A DNA stretch of 64,000 nt, taken from Ananas comosus. Taxonomy: Eukaryota > Streptophyta > Magnoliopsida > Poales > Bromeliaceae. Below are positions 24,170-36,000 of the stretch, piece by piece. How positions within the stretch are numbered: position 1 is the first letter of the stretch; the number at the start of each line of letters is the position of its first letter. The stretch spans positions 7,338,743-7,402,742 of the forward strand of contig NC_033632.1 of the NCBI RefSeq assembly GCF_001540865.1, written 5' to 3'. The position numbers were made by a program, and so were the translations under genes. The notes under the pieces were generated by a model. The model was not told the origin of the DNA. It saw only the letters and a program-made list of their open reading frames with translations, and made no database searches.

Positions 24170-25743
24170 TTCACTACATTCAAAAAAATAGGTTTGGACA
24201 TTAGGCACATATTCCAAAAAAATAATTAACAAGATTGAAACATTATCTTCGACACAACGGGATCGAAAACTTCGCTATGCTCGTAATCATCACCCACTGT
24301 CGGTTCAAAATATCACAATCTTAATAATTTTCTTCTAATTTTGAAACTTATCCAAAAGTTGGAACTCATCCATTTTGAAAAACACATCATTTTCTTGAAA
24401 AAATTTTTATTTAAGAAGAACTTATCGCATAATATCATCACACAGATAAAAAATAAGTACTTATGCCAAAATTTAATTTGAAAAACGTCAACGCTGCACA
24501 AAACACATTCCTTTACATGGCCTTAATTATTACATCACCTTTTGCATAATAAAACCTACTACATCACTACAAGATGTACATCAGAAAAGGAATGTTCTAC
24601 AGGAATGCTGCACACGTCGAATCCGTTTTTTCAAAATTAAACTTTGTTGAAAAAACACCGAAATAACATAAGTACTTACATGCCAAAAAAAAAAATTTAT
24701 ACAATCACATGCTACATAAGCATTTAAAATTCACCCACATAGGATAAATTAAACAAACAACGCAAGCATATTATACAAGCAAAAAAAATATATGTATCCC
24801 AAAAAAAATAACCACATAGGAAAAAAAAAAAATTTACCACGCAGGAAAAGATTTTATTTTATTTTTTTAATTTCAATGGGCAAAAAATAAAAAAATACTA
24901 CGTGAGCAATCAGGCCGAACAGAGGCCGCGTCCGCATGTACATCGGGTCGGGTCAGGCCCACAAGCCCGCCCGAGCCCTTGGGACGCGCAACGGGCCGGG
25001 CCAGGGCCAAAAACCCGCCCGAATCACACAAGGGTCGAGCCCCTACACGCAGCAAGCCGGGCCGGGCCTGCAAGCCCGCCCACAGTGCGCGGTGGGTTGA
25101 GCCAGGCCCGCAAGCTCCCCTCACTGCTCAGGGGTGCGCGCCCACACCTGCAGCGGGCCCTCGGACGTTGCGGGCCCGCACGGTGCGCTGGTGCGCGCCG
25201 CGCCCGCACCGGACCAGGCCCGTGTTGTGCGCGTGGGTGCCCCCGCGCCTCAGCGGGCCGGGCCCGCGCGGTTCGCGCAGGGCCTACACGATGCACGCAA
25301 GTGCGCGCCCGCTCCCGCAACTGGCCGGGCCCGCGCAGTGCACGGGGTTCGCGCGGGTGCGTGTCGCGCCCGTAGCTGGGCGGGCCCATGCGGTGCGCGC
25401 GATTCTCGCGGGTGCGCCCCGCGCCCGCAGCTAACCGCGGCCCCACCCACAGCAAGTCGCGTCATGCCCGCTTTGCCGCTCACAGCGATTTTTGTTTTTT
25501 AATGCGCGAAGCAGAGAGAAAAAAAAATTACAACTTAAAAAAAAATCGCATATTTTATGATCAATTATAAGAGAAAATTAATTTAGTTTTTCTTTTCTTT
25601 CCTTTTAATCGATTTCACATAGAAAATGAAAAAATTGTAGAACTAATCTACATAAAAAAATTGATCAACGAATGCGATCCAAAACACACGCATCACAAGT
25701 ATGATCATTAGGCGAAAACAAGCACACATGCTCTGATACCAAT
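24170..25743 (-). mobile_element. leader of the second copia element, with GC-rich minisatellite
   Basis: Lies between the gag start (24169) and the primer site (GCTCTGATACCA at 25730-25741, plus strand). It is extremely bipartite. 24180-24900 and 25490-25720 are AT-rich with poly-A tracts. 24905-25480 is a GC-rich degenerate tandem repeat built of CGGGCCGGGCCCGCGC-like blocks. The long open frames over the GC-rich part are low-complexity artefacts present on both strands. Confidence 0.7.
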
Positions 25744-26344
25744 TGGTGGAAATATTAGGCAGCGGAAACTTACAAACCGGATAGCCAACGTATTCGGGAA
25801 CCGGAATCGGATCGGATTGCCTGTTTTACAAGCCTTCTTGGATCATTCTTGTCTCGATGCTTCTGGGTCTCCCACGTTTCTCGCCTTCTCCCACGCGTAC
25901 GCCTTACGTCACGGATCGGATGCGAATCTGATGCGACAGATGCCAATCGAAGAGGGCTACCAAAGTCCTCTTCTATGTCCACACTCCAAAACCCCGAAAA
26001 CGTAGGTGGAAATCCGAGAGAGGAAGAAGAAAGAGAAGAATGAAGATTTATCGTGGATTCTTTCGAATTAGATCGTATTCGATAGTCACTTTTTAGGAGA
26101 GAAAAAGGGGACGTATTTATAGAATAATGGAACCCCTAAATATCCTGAATCTCATAGAGAGATTAGGATAAGGATTAGGATTGGGATATCCATAATAGAT
26201 ATCCACTAGAAGATATATTTCTTAACTAATAAGAAACATATAATTTATTCTTATCCTTAACTTATTAGGATAAATCTCAATCCACATCTTAAGTGGATCA
26301 GGTTAAATTAAGATCCGCCAATGTGGACACACCACATGGCAACA
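25744..26344 (-). repeat. 5' LTR of the second copia element
   Basis: 601 bp. The minus strand starts TGTTGCCATGTGGTG (26344) and ends ATATTTCCACCA (25744), followed by TTGGTATCAGAGC. An internal A/T-rich promoter-like part lies near 26100-26200. Its outer end coincides with the start of the adjacent TRIM. Confidence 0.75.
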
Positions 26345-26894
26345 GGAATAATATATATATGAGATATAATAAAGCTAAACCTCTTACCCAACTATAATAT
26401 TTTGGACGGTGGTTAGACCCAAGAGGTTAAGAGGGTTAAATATGCTAGGTTAGAATAGTTTTAAGATAGGTGACCTCCTGAGAAGCAGGGCACCATAATT
26501 GGTATCAAAGCCAATCACCAGCTAGAAGTGTAAGATGAGTCTCAACTGAGCTAGAGTCATACAGTGTATAAAGTGCGGCTCCGCAACTAACGTCCTTTGT
26601 AGGTGGAGAGTGGCACCCCATAAGGTTAGCTAAGACTAGTGAGACGAGTCTCATACCGCCTGGTGCTTATGAGTATACTTGAGATTGACAAGAACGTCAG
26701 GGCTTTAAATAAGGAGAAATATAATATCACTAGGATTTGTAATAATCCTATATATGATATATAATAGGGCTAAACATATTAACCCAGCTATAGCATTTTA
26801 GACGATGACTAAGTCCAAGAGATTAATAGAGTTAAGCGTACTAGAGCTAAAGTAGTTCTAGAATGAGTGACCCCCCGAAAAGGGGGACATTATA
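26342..26894 (+). mobile_element. TRIM (terminal-repeat retrotransposon in miniature)
   Basis: Two related direct repeats of about 157 bp (about 26342-26498 and 26738-26894) flank about 240 bp of non-coding DNA. Right after the first repeat comes the primer site TTGGTATCAAAGCC (26499-26512); a purine-rich AAATAAGGAGAAA stretch precedes the second. There is no open frame. The repeats are well diverged, so the insertion is old. Its left edge overlaps the copia LTR end by a few bases. Confidence 0.7.
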
Positions 26895-27374
26895 ATTAGA
26901 ATCTGGTTCCAAACATTTCAGGCACCCAAAAAAGAATTTCGGATGCCCAAAAAAGAATTTCGGATGCCCAGAAAAGAATTTCGGATGGCCTAATCGTGCA
27001 CCCAATCCACACGGATGCTTTAACAGAGAGCTCGATTTCAGCGAGGAAAAATCATTCAGGCGTCCGAATGGTCCTACGCTAGATGCTCAACCTGAAAGAA
27101 TGGCAACTCAGTTTGTTAATCAATTGGGCACTCGGTTTGCCCTGCAGACATTCCAAAATGGGTATCGGACAGTGGAGCGTCCGAAAAAGGATATCGGATG
27201 ATTGAGCGAGCACCTGGATCATTTTCCAAATGTTGAAACTGAGGGCTTTGGAGCTACCATTTACAGCTTTCAGGTGCCTGAAAAATCGCGCGGGTACCCA
27301 AAACTTGGCGTGGAGAGAGGGATTGGTTTATTTACAAAGACAAATATTTGGCGGGCCTAAGTGTAATTATAGCA
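26895..27374 (+). repeat. left half of a gypsy LTR split by the MULE
   Basis: U3-like sequence with three copies of an AGAATTTCGGATGCCCA-type unit (26925-26990) and further GTCCGAA/TATCGGATG motifs to 27200. It ends at the MULE target duplication. Reading continues at 38519 on the other side of the MULE and reaches an LTR terminus GGGGCGTGACA at 40639. The LTR start is not resolved. Confidence 0.55.
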
Positions 27375-27383
27375 TTCTTATAA

Positions 27384-27480
27384 GAGTTATGCTACTGGTA
27401 CAACCCACATTGGGTTGCACATCCTACAACTCTCGTATCCAACGGCCGATATTAATTTGCTTTTGAAAAAAAAAATTAGT
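27384..27480 (+). repeat. left terminal inverted repeat of the MULE
   Basis: Matches the reverse complement of 38405-38509 through ATCCTACAACTCTC and GATATTAAT, with moderate divergence elsewhere. Confidence 0.65.
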
Positions 27481-28525
27481 GTTAACCTCACTCCCATATT
27501 TTGGCCCCTCACCCTTTCCCTCTTTTTTGTGGCCTGCGAGCTAGAGAGAGAGAGAGGCCTGCGAGCAACCGAGCGAGAGAAAGAGGAGAGCTCGAGCGAG
27601 GGGTGAGGGCGCGAGCTCGAGCGAGAGAGGGGTGAGGGCGCGAGAGAGAGCGAGAGCAACTGTGCTGTGCGAGAAACAGAGAGAGCGAGAGACAGAGAAA
27701 GAGAGCACGAAGCCGGATTCTGCGAACAAACTGGATTCTACCAACTCCGATCTCCGTCTCTACTTTCTCTCTGTTTCTCTTCTTCCATCATTGTCCCAAT
27801 TTTCGGCGAACTCATGTCGTGCGGCCATCCTCACGGTCTTCTCATCCATTTTCGGCTTGAGTTGTAAAGCTGTGATGTATCCGCACATACCCCCCACACG
27901 AAGCCAGCAGTGAGTCAATTGTGGAGGCAACAATCAAGGAAACGGCAAAATTGACCGACGTGGCTTACCCGGAGCAGAACGATTCCTACACCGCCACATA
28001 CACAACCAGGTATGAGATGTCTCATTCGAACACTCGGTGGAAGATAATAGGGGAGCAGTCCTGAGATCATAGATTACAACTGTTATTTTTATGTAATTAA
28101 TAATCCTATTAGTTATTAAAATATGCATCTGCTTTGTTGTGGTCAAAGTTCCCAAGCTAGCCCGATTACTATCCAATATTTAGAGTTTTATTCTCAAATG
28201 ATATCCTGGTTTGTTGTCTATTAGTGAACTGATGTTGTGTTGCAGTTCTGTTTATAGTACTTTCTGTAAGATTCAGTTGGTAGATGCTTAGCTGTACACC
28301 CTAGAGTCAATTGATTGAGTAATAAAGTTGGTATAAATTTGTGCTCTAGAATATAAATGTTGAAGATTACGCTATTGATGTTATGTACAAAGAACTCTGG
28401 CATTTAAAATTTGTTAATTATTTGATGCTGTGTGCCATATTTATAATCAATATTTGTACTTACTATCTGTCATAATATTGCGCCGGTTTATACGCATTTC
28501 TTATTGTTATAATATTGTAAGTTAG

Positions 28526-28666
28526 ATAGATTCAAGCTTTACAACTTCGAGCAGTCGAAGCAACCAAACCACACCTCTCTGCCACTGTGGATTGTCCTGT
28601 ACGATTAAGACCTCTTGGACACAAAATAATCAGGGACGGAGATTTTATGGTTGTCTAAGATATAGG
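28526..28666 (+). pseudogene. GRF-type zinc-finger exon
   Basis: An open stretch encoding LCHCGLSCTIKTSW followed by NNQGRRFYGCLRY. This matches the GRF zinc finger (CxCG, then T-S-W-T, then NxGRRFYGC), a nucleic-acid-binding module found in plant transposon-linked and DNA-repair proteins. It is bounded by a candidate acceptor (TTAG at 28522-28525) and donor (G|GTAAAT at 28667). An upstream exon probably lies near 27830-28010, ending CAACCAG|GTATGAG. The downstream part (the CGFFxW half) is not found; a solo LTR begins 290 bp further on. It is listed as a broken gene because no complete product can be assembled. Confidence 0.6.
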
Positions 28667-28957
28667 GTAAATCTGGCTACTATAAACTTTTTGATTTATA
28701 TATGGACATTATTTGATGTGTAATTTATATTTGATGTACCTGCCACATCTGTATGTCCACTTCTATATGGTAGGCTTTGCTTTGGGTGCTATAGCTTAAA
28801 ACGAAACATTTATCGCAAGTACATCTGTAGTCTTTAAGGGCACATCCATATACCTGCCACATCTATATATCACTTCTATATGGTAGGTTTTGCTTTGGGT
28901 GCTATAGCTTAAAATAGAACAATTATATAGATAGAACATCTATATGTCCACAACTAA

Positions 28958-31672
28958 TGTAATATACTGAAAATTCGAAAAAATAAATATCGAACTTTAG
29001 TCAAATTGACCAAAGTGCGAGATTGGTACACTTCGAAAAATCCGAAGGTGTTAAAATGAGTAAATGTGCATTGTGGGAGGTTTTCGAGAGCTAAAGAATC
29101 AAAAATCTGCATTATGCAGGTTTTGTACTCTCGGGGACCGGTCCCTGGTGGGAGAGACCGGTCTCTGAACGCGTGAGAAATGAGAAAGCTGAAAAATCGG
29201 CAAAGTCCCAGAAAACCAGCTCTCGGGAACCGGTCCTTGTGGGGAGAGACCGGTCCCCGAGAGACCGGTCCCTCTGGGAGAGACCGGTTGCATCGCGCGG
29301 GAGCCCGGCTGCCCGCGGGGAGAGCTCTCTGGGACTGGTCCCAAGTCGGGGAGACCGGTCCCCGAACACGAAATCTGCCCAGTTCAGACAGTGTAATAAA
29401 GTGAAAATTGAGGGGTCTATTTGCAATTATGTAACAAATGGGTTATGTATGAGGGGTGTATGAGATATTTTCTCATTTCCCTCTCCCTCACATTCTCTCC
29501 TCTCTTTCTCTCTCTAGAAGACAAAGAAGAGAAGAAAGAAAAGAAAGAAGAAAGGAAAGAAAAGGAAAAGAATAAGAAGAAGGAGTAGAAGGTGAAGAAG
29601 AAGCTAAGGAGTAGAGCTACTTCCTCTTCTTCCTCTTTGGAGCAACAAAGGAAAGCTTACAAGGTAAGCTTTTATCTCCTATCATGGTAGAACTTGAACT
29701 AGAGGTTTAAATGACCTAGGAATGGTTTTAATGGAGTCTCTAGAGTGGATTGAAGCTTCTTTTACTTCCGAAAGAGATCAAAACCATGGAATGGGTAAAT
29801 ATGGTGAAGCTTAGAGGTGAGCTTCAACCCCTCTTATGGTGAAACCCTAGAATGGGTTTTGATTTCCCTAAGGATGGTTTTCATGAGATCCCTAGAGTAT
29901 TTGGAGCTATCTTTTGCTTCTTGTTGAGATCAAAATCCTAGTTTTGATGTGGGATGAGATAGGGCACCCAAATTTGGGGCTTTTGGTCGGGAGGATTTCA
30001 AAGTGCAATTGACCCTCTAGAAACCTAATTGGGGGTATTTCCGACGCGTTGGTGCGCTCGGATTGATGTTACGAAAAGCCTATCTAAAGATATGTGCAAA
30101 ATGGCCTAATAGGGCTTCGTTTTGCCGCAAGTGACGAACTAGGAGTTTAAAAATTCCAAGAAAATCATTGTAGCATCCTAGTACGCCTACGAGGTGGGTG
30201 GTGCTATCCAAACTTGTTGGAATTCCTTCTATGCCTAATGTGTCATTTAATTGAGCATATATTTATATTGTTGCATGCATTATAGGGTAGATGTGATGTC
30301 ATATATGTGAATGTTGCATGATGTGAGTACACGTGCTATTCGAAATGATTGAGAACCTATTCAACCCTATATGTATGCATGAGATGTAATGTGAGCGCCC
30401 AATGAGATGAAAGAACAAAATGACACAATGAAACATAGATCGAGTGGCATTCTATAATGTAAAGTAATGTGACACTAGAGTTAGTGTGTGGCATCAAAGA
30501 GAAATGTGACGCAAAGAACAATGATAGATCGAGTGGCATTCTATAATGTAAAGTAATGTGACACTAGAGTTAGTGTGTGGCATCAAAGAGAAATGTGACG
30601 CAAAGAACAATGATAATGATTAGAGACAAGTAAAGAAAATGAAAGTGGCATAAAGAACGAGTAAAGATAAAGAACGATGATTGATAGAGTTAGCAAAACA
30701 AAATGATGTAAAGAACACTCGAGTTAGTGTAAAGACAATGATTGAACTATATATCCTTAGAGTTAAGAATCGATCATACTTGCTATGAGTTTCGTGCTCG
30801 AGGGCGGTCGCTCCCCCTCGAGCGATGCACTCTGGAGTTTTGCATCACGGGTTAGAGTCAACCCGAGGACGATCTTAGCAGGAGGCAGCTGAGGGCCCGC
30901 GATGATGGACTTAATGTGGGCAAGTTAATGCGGCGAAACCCCCGGGTTAGTCGTGAGATTAAAGAACAAAGAACAAAGATTAAAGAATAAAGAGTAAAGA
31001 ACAAAGAACTTGCATACTTGCATGATTTACATTCAGCATATTTCTTGCTTTATTATTCAGGCATATTAGCATCATGATTATAGTTTGGTTACTATTCTGC
31101 TTATCCTTTCTATTATGTCTGAGTTAGTCCTAGTGGGAAAGTCGGTGAGATTGGGGCCGAACCCACTAGGAACTTCGTTGTAGTTCTCACTCAACTATTT
31201 CCACAGAGCCGGGACTGAGTGAGCCGGCGAGCGACCGCGGTAAAGGTATCACGCCATAGACAGCGACTACCGAGTCAGGTTACATTTTGTAGTAGCATTC
31301 CCCTACTTCATCTTTCGTATTTGATGAATTGAGATGTAAAAGAAAGAATGTAATGTTTATCTTGAGGAGAATGTGATGTAAAAAGAAATGATGGAAAGTA
31401 TGTAAAGAACTATGAATGTACAAGTTAAATGCAATGTATGTGATCAAAAGAGAATCATAGTACTTGTGTAGATGTTTAGTTTCCTTTCTTTCACTCATGG
31501 CTATTGCTTACCCTCGTGTAAGCCGTTTGTGTATGTTTCCGCTAGTGCTTTTCTCTACTTGAAAAATGTACAGGTGATGAGCCTTGGGCGGACAGGAAAA
31601 ACTCTGTCCGTTCGGCGTCTGTTTGACGTACCCGCGTCGGCCCAAATTGGTATCGGTCCAAGGGCGTGACAA
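28958..31672 (+). repeat. solo gypsy LTR inside the MULE
   Basis: 2715 bp from TGTAATATACTG to GGGCGTGACA, flanked by the perfect 5-bp duplication ACTAA (28953-28957 and 31673-31677). There is no internal domain, so it arose by LTR-LTR recombination. It holds an ACCGGT motif cluster (29134-29365), a GA-rich leader (29500-29620), an exact 89-bp tandem duplication and the conserved hairpin (31168-31188), all in plus orientation. Confidence 0.88.
30435..30613. repeat. 89-bp tandem duplication in the solo LTR
   Basis: Two copies, 89 bp apart and apparently identical, starting GATCGAGTGGCATTCTATAA at 30438 and 30527. Confidence 0.85.
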
Positions 31673-31993
31673 CTAAGTCATACTAAACATTCATTGTAAA
31701 CATTTACAAATGTAAACTTGAATGCACCCTTACTGCATCATAAAAATAAACTTCAATAATCATAATGCTGCTAAAGCGCACCGTAAATACAGATGAACAT
31801 ACAATGAACTTGCGAAAATAATCCGAATCTGGATAACAACTCATATAAGATATAATCTGAGAAAAAGACATCACAGTAGATGGACACATTACATCAATAA
31901 AAAAAAAGACTAGAATCTTATCAACAACTCGCATTACACAAAAGACATCACGGTTATGATTAAGCAGAATACAAGATAACAAATATGCCTGAG

Positions 31994-32510
31994 CAACTCG
32001 ACAACATCCAAGCAACTCAATCTTTACAAAGTCTACCACAACAACATTCAAGCAACTCATGAACATCCAAGCAACTCGCGAACATCTTTACAAAGTCTAC
32101 CACGAAATATATATCTCAAACTGCACATGATTACACAGCATACTACAGTTCAATACAGTCACAAGCAACTCGACAACATCCAAGCAACTCAATCTTTACA
32201 AAGTCTACCACGACAACATCCAAGCAACTCGCAAACATCCTACCAAATCGCGAACATCTTTACAAAGTCTACCACGAAATATATATCTCAGACTGCACGT
32301 GATTTCACAGCATAATACAGTTCAATACAGTCACAAGCAACTCGACAACATCCAAGAAGCTCAATCTTTACAAAGCCTACCACAAAAACAGACAAGCAAC
32401 TCACGAACATCCAAGCAAATCGCGAACATCTTTACAAAGTCTACCACGAAATATATATCTCAGATTGCACATGATTACACAACATAATACAGTTCAATAC
32501 AGTCACAACT
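31994..32510. repeat. 172-bp minisatellite, three copies
   Basis: Units start CAACTCGACAACATCCAAG at 31994, 32166 and 32338 (period 172). Each unit itself contains shorter repeats of AACATCCAAGCAACTCG. It lies just downstream of the ULP1 stop codon. Open frames across it are repeat translations. Confidence 0.85.
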
Positions 32511-32527
32511 GCACAATCATATAACAT

Positions 32528-33597
32528 TCACACATCATCTTTTGGGACAGCGGACTCAATCATAGAATTATAGGTCACACAGCATGGATCCTTTAATATC
32601 ACACTGACCATATGCGCACGGAAACAGTGGGGGTTATTCTCATACAATAGTAGATCGGAGAGGTCGTTTCTTACGAGTTGTTCGGCAAAAAGGCATGTGT
32701 ACATGCCACAATCAACTTCAGTGGAACCCTATTTTTGACATTCTTTACGAAATACAACGTCAAGAGCGCCGACGGGGATTTAGAGGATGTGCTCAAAATA
32801 GGACGAAAACCACGTCGCCTGTCCAAGAGAAAAAAGGTTAATAAATTAAAACGAGTGGATAGTAGATGTTACTGCCGAGTGAATAAATAACTAAAACACT
32901 TTGCCTACTGTCAAGAATAAATTAATACCAGCAGCTATGCCGCGTCCTTTGCCCCACTGTGACTCCACAATGAGTTCCAACTCTCAAAACGCCCTTCCTT
33001 CAAACCAATTGATAGTAAATGCCAATGCCAATTACTATGTACAGGAATAAGTACAAATATATTCTTACTGCAGGTATGTGCATTTATTTTTTCCAGAAAG
33101 TGTCTTATAGATGTGGATCCAAAAGCAACATCCCTAACAAAATCAGCAGTTAGTGCCTCATCCTTTCCAATTGCCTGCATCTTATTGAGTACGTGCATCT
33201 GCATAGAAAAATGAATCAAGTTAGCAAGATGCCTTACGAAAACTTGCGAAAAACTCAAATGCAATTATTTGGACGGTTAATATTTTCACAGATTATGGAA
33301 TAGGACCTAATAAATAATGTTCAACAAATTGGGATTCGGACTTCAACAGATTTCTTATCTTCCATTTTAACTCATTTTTATATGTATTTTAGTTTGCATG
33401 ATAGGGAAATAGAGAACAAGCAAGAAATAGAGAACAACTAATCTAATAGTGAAAGCATCAAACTCACCGCAACTTCACTTCGGCAGAAAATACCAGGTTG
33501 ACTAAATTTATGTACACCAATGCAATCCAGCTTATCAATTATATAGAAATATACGTTAATCACCTAATAAGAAAGTCAACAAAACAAAGAAAATTAG

Positions 33598-33659
<62 letters not shown>

Positions 33660-36000
33660 CAAGCCACAAGCGCTAAGTACAATACATAATCTGTGGCAAC
33701 ACTAACCTCGTCGCGCGTCGGGCCTCCAAATAAGTAATCAAGGACTTGACCGCTAACAGAAGGCGAATCTAACCCTTTCATATCATCTTGTCATATGGAT
33801 CCCCTATTAAAAAAATATATATATAATAATACGAAAGAAAAGAATTGCTAAATAGTTAAGCTCGAATATTTTGCCAAATATATTTAATGCTAACTAATCA
33901 CTACATGTACATAAAGATTAATGAACTTTGTAATAGGTCGGGATATTAGAAAATTTATTGCATCCCGCTCATCTTTGGGAATATTATCTCTTCCGGGGTA
34001 GTTGCGACGACGCTCAATTATTAACCCAGGGGACTCAACCGGTGTAGTGACATCATCAACCTGAACAGCTGGTAATGCACTTTCTGAATGTCCAAGTTCA
34101 TCTTTCATTTTCTATTATGAACCAAATCACGTGCAAAAGTCATATTTTATATGATATAAGTTTATTTACACTAAAATTAATCAAGTACATCATATATTAC
34201 CATAAGGACCTCCGCAATGGTCCCTGACACAGTATCTGATGCCTTTTCACCAACTTTGGCCCCCCCGATCTTCAAAGGATGTCGCTGCTTTCTTCTATAA
34301 TGCCGAGTCACACGACGTTCGCCCAGCGTCAAATCAGGGGACATTCTCTTCTATTTCCTTTCACGCCCTTTAAGTCGTTCAATTCTAGAAGGAATGTCCC
34401 TTATTACAGTATCGCCAACATCAACTCTATGTTGGCTGCTTTCTTCAACCGCTGTGCCTTGGCCACCTTGAGGTGGATCAACACCGGCTCCGGCTCCGCC
34501 TTCTGCAGCAACGGCTGTGGTGGCGCTGGATAGTTGCGCTTCCAGATTGGCATTTTTTTCTTTAACATCGCATTCTCCTCCTCCAAAAATTTATTCTGAT
34601 CTTCTAGTTTATTTACAGTTTGCTCCAATTTAGTCAATAAGGAGCTAATATTATTGCTACTTTCACCGACAGCAGCTGTTCCCACGGGGACCGCTGCCTG
34701 TACGGTGCTTTGAGAGAAATGTACGAAAGGACAATATCAGAATTTGACAACACTAACCAAATAATATTTTCTGCTAACTAAATTCAGCAATACCTGCTCC
34801 GGCAGGCTGCCACGTAACGTACGGTTCAATATTAAGATATCATCAAGGCGGTACGTAAATGTGGGTACAACCTGCCATAAACATAAATCTATTTAATAAA
34901 TATTATAAGAAAATTTAAAAAACTACATTCATTACATAAATAATTACCTCTGAAGAAGTATAGCTCTGCAGCTTTTTTAGTAGATTCTCGTAACTCCTAT
35001 AGGCTGTTGAACCTTTTCATTTTCTCATCCGAGGGATAGCCTTGTCTCCGTCGGAATTACCCAACCCCTTTATATGCTCGTAAGCCGAACTCTGCACATT
35101 TATCATGATTTAACAATATTATTATCATAAAAATATGTGCAAAAGAAATTGTATTGACATACTAATTTATAATATTACTTACCAGAAATACTATTGTACA
35201 GCCGTCGATATAGCCGCCAACTCTTTCTTGGCCGCTATTTCGACACTCACACGTGGGGAGGCTCTGAAGATCGAATTTACAAGATAATTACATACAGCAT
35301 GACCCCAGGCATATTCCCCTATTCTATGTACATCATCTATATATCTATATAGTGCCTTCGGCACATTGTAATGGCTGGTAGAAAAGAGGACGATCACAAA
35401 TACGTATAATATAAATATACGCATAAAATCAGCTGCCATCTCCTCTCCATTCTGACGAGCAAGACTGTACAAAATATGTCGTAATTTTGACCTATCGGCA
35501 CGCCAATAGTCACCATTGAAGTATTTATCAAGAGTGCTCGATTTTACACTCTTGTTCTGCCATTCTATTGGTTCCCACTGTGCTGGCAGCCTTACCAAAA
35601 TGGAGATCTCTGGAATAAGGGGAAGAAAGGTTTCTCCAATTCTTATACCTCTTCTCTCTTCGTCCCAAAAACTGAGGAAGGAATCAACTAACACAAGATC
35701 TTGCTTAATTGGAGGCAAGTCGAGATAAGAAAAGAATGTAGTTTTCAGAAGTGACATCTGTTCATCGGACATAACATCACATAACACTGGGCCAGCTGTC
35801 TAAATTCTGCCCACAATCTTCGGCAACTCTGAAACACACATTGTGGTGTGCAGATGAACTGGGTAACATCTGCCCACAACAAGCTCGATAGTCGGCCTTT
35901 CAGCTTTGGATGGCCTGTCTGTTCTTTTCTCTGCAGAATGCGAAGATGTGCCTTGACTACAGAATGCGAAGATCTGCCCACAACAACCGGTGTAGTAAGA
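32528..36000 (-). pseudogene. ULP1-like cysteine protease (C48) gene of the MULE, decayed
   Basis: ULP1 proteases cut SUMO from proteins. Reading minus, plausible in-phase exons are about 36000-35191 (N-terminal domain of unknown function, with WDEERRGIRIGETFLP, HYNVPKALYRYIDD and GEYAWGHAV), about 34685-34280 (coiled coil), about 34108-33920, 33790-33707 (ending GPTRDE), 33563-33468 (VINVYFYIIDKLD), 33198-32929 and 32818-32528. The last four keep phase 0. The catalytic region shows the His in SNWHWHLLS, an Asn in ESWNSL where Asp is usual, and Gln and Cys in KECQK and VDCGMYTC. In-frame stops interrupt exons 33198-32929 (one) and 32818-32528 (two); two are TAG at likely Gln (CAG) codons and the third is TAA. 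The gene is probably dead; exon limits upstream of 33790 are approximate. Confidence 0.72.
33602..33658. repeat. (TA)n microsatellite
   Basis: About 28 TA units in an intron of the ULP1-like gene. Confidence 0.95.

Noticed and set aside
24902..25502. Several overlapping open frames of 120-157 codons on both strands
   Set aside because: GC-rich low-complexity repeat with few stop codons in any frame; no domain and no start context.
32127..32487. Two similar 62-codon open frames
   Set aside because: Translations of the 172-bp minisatellite.
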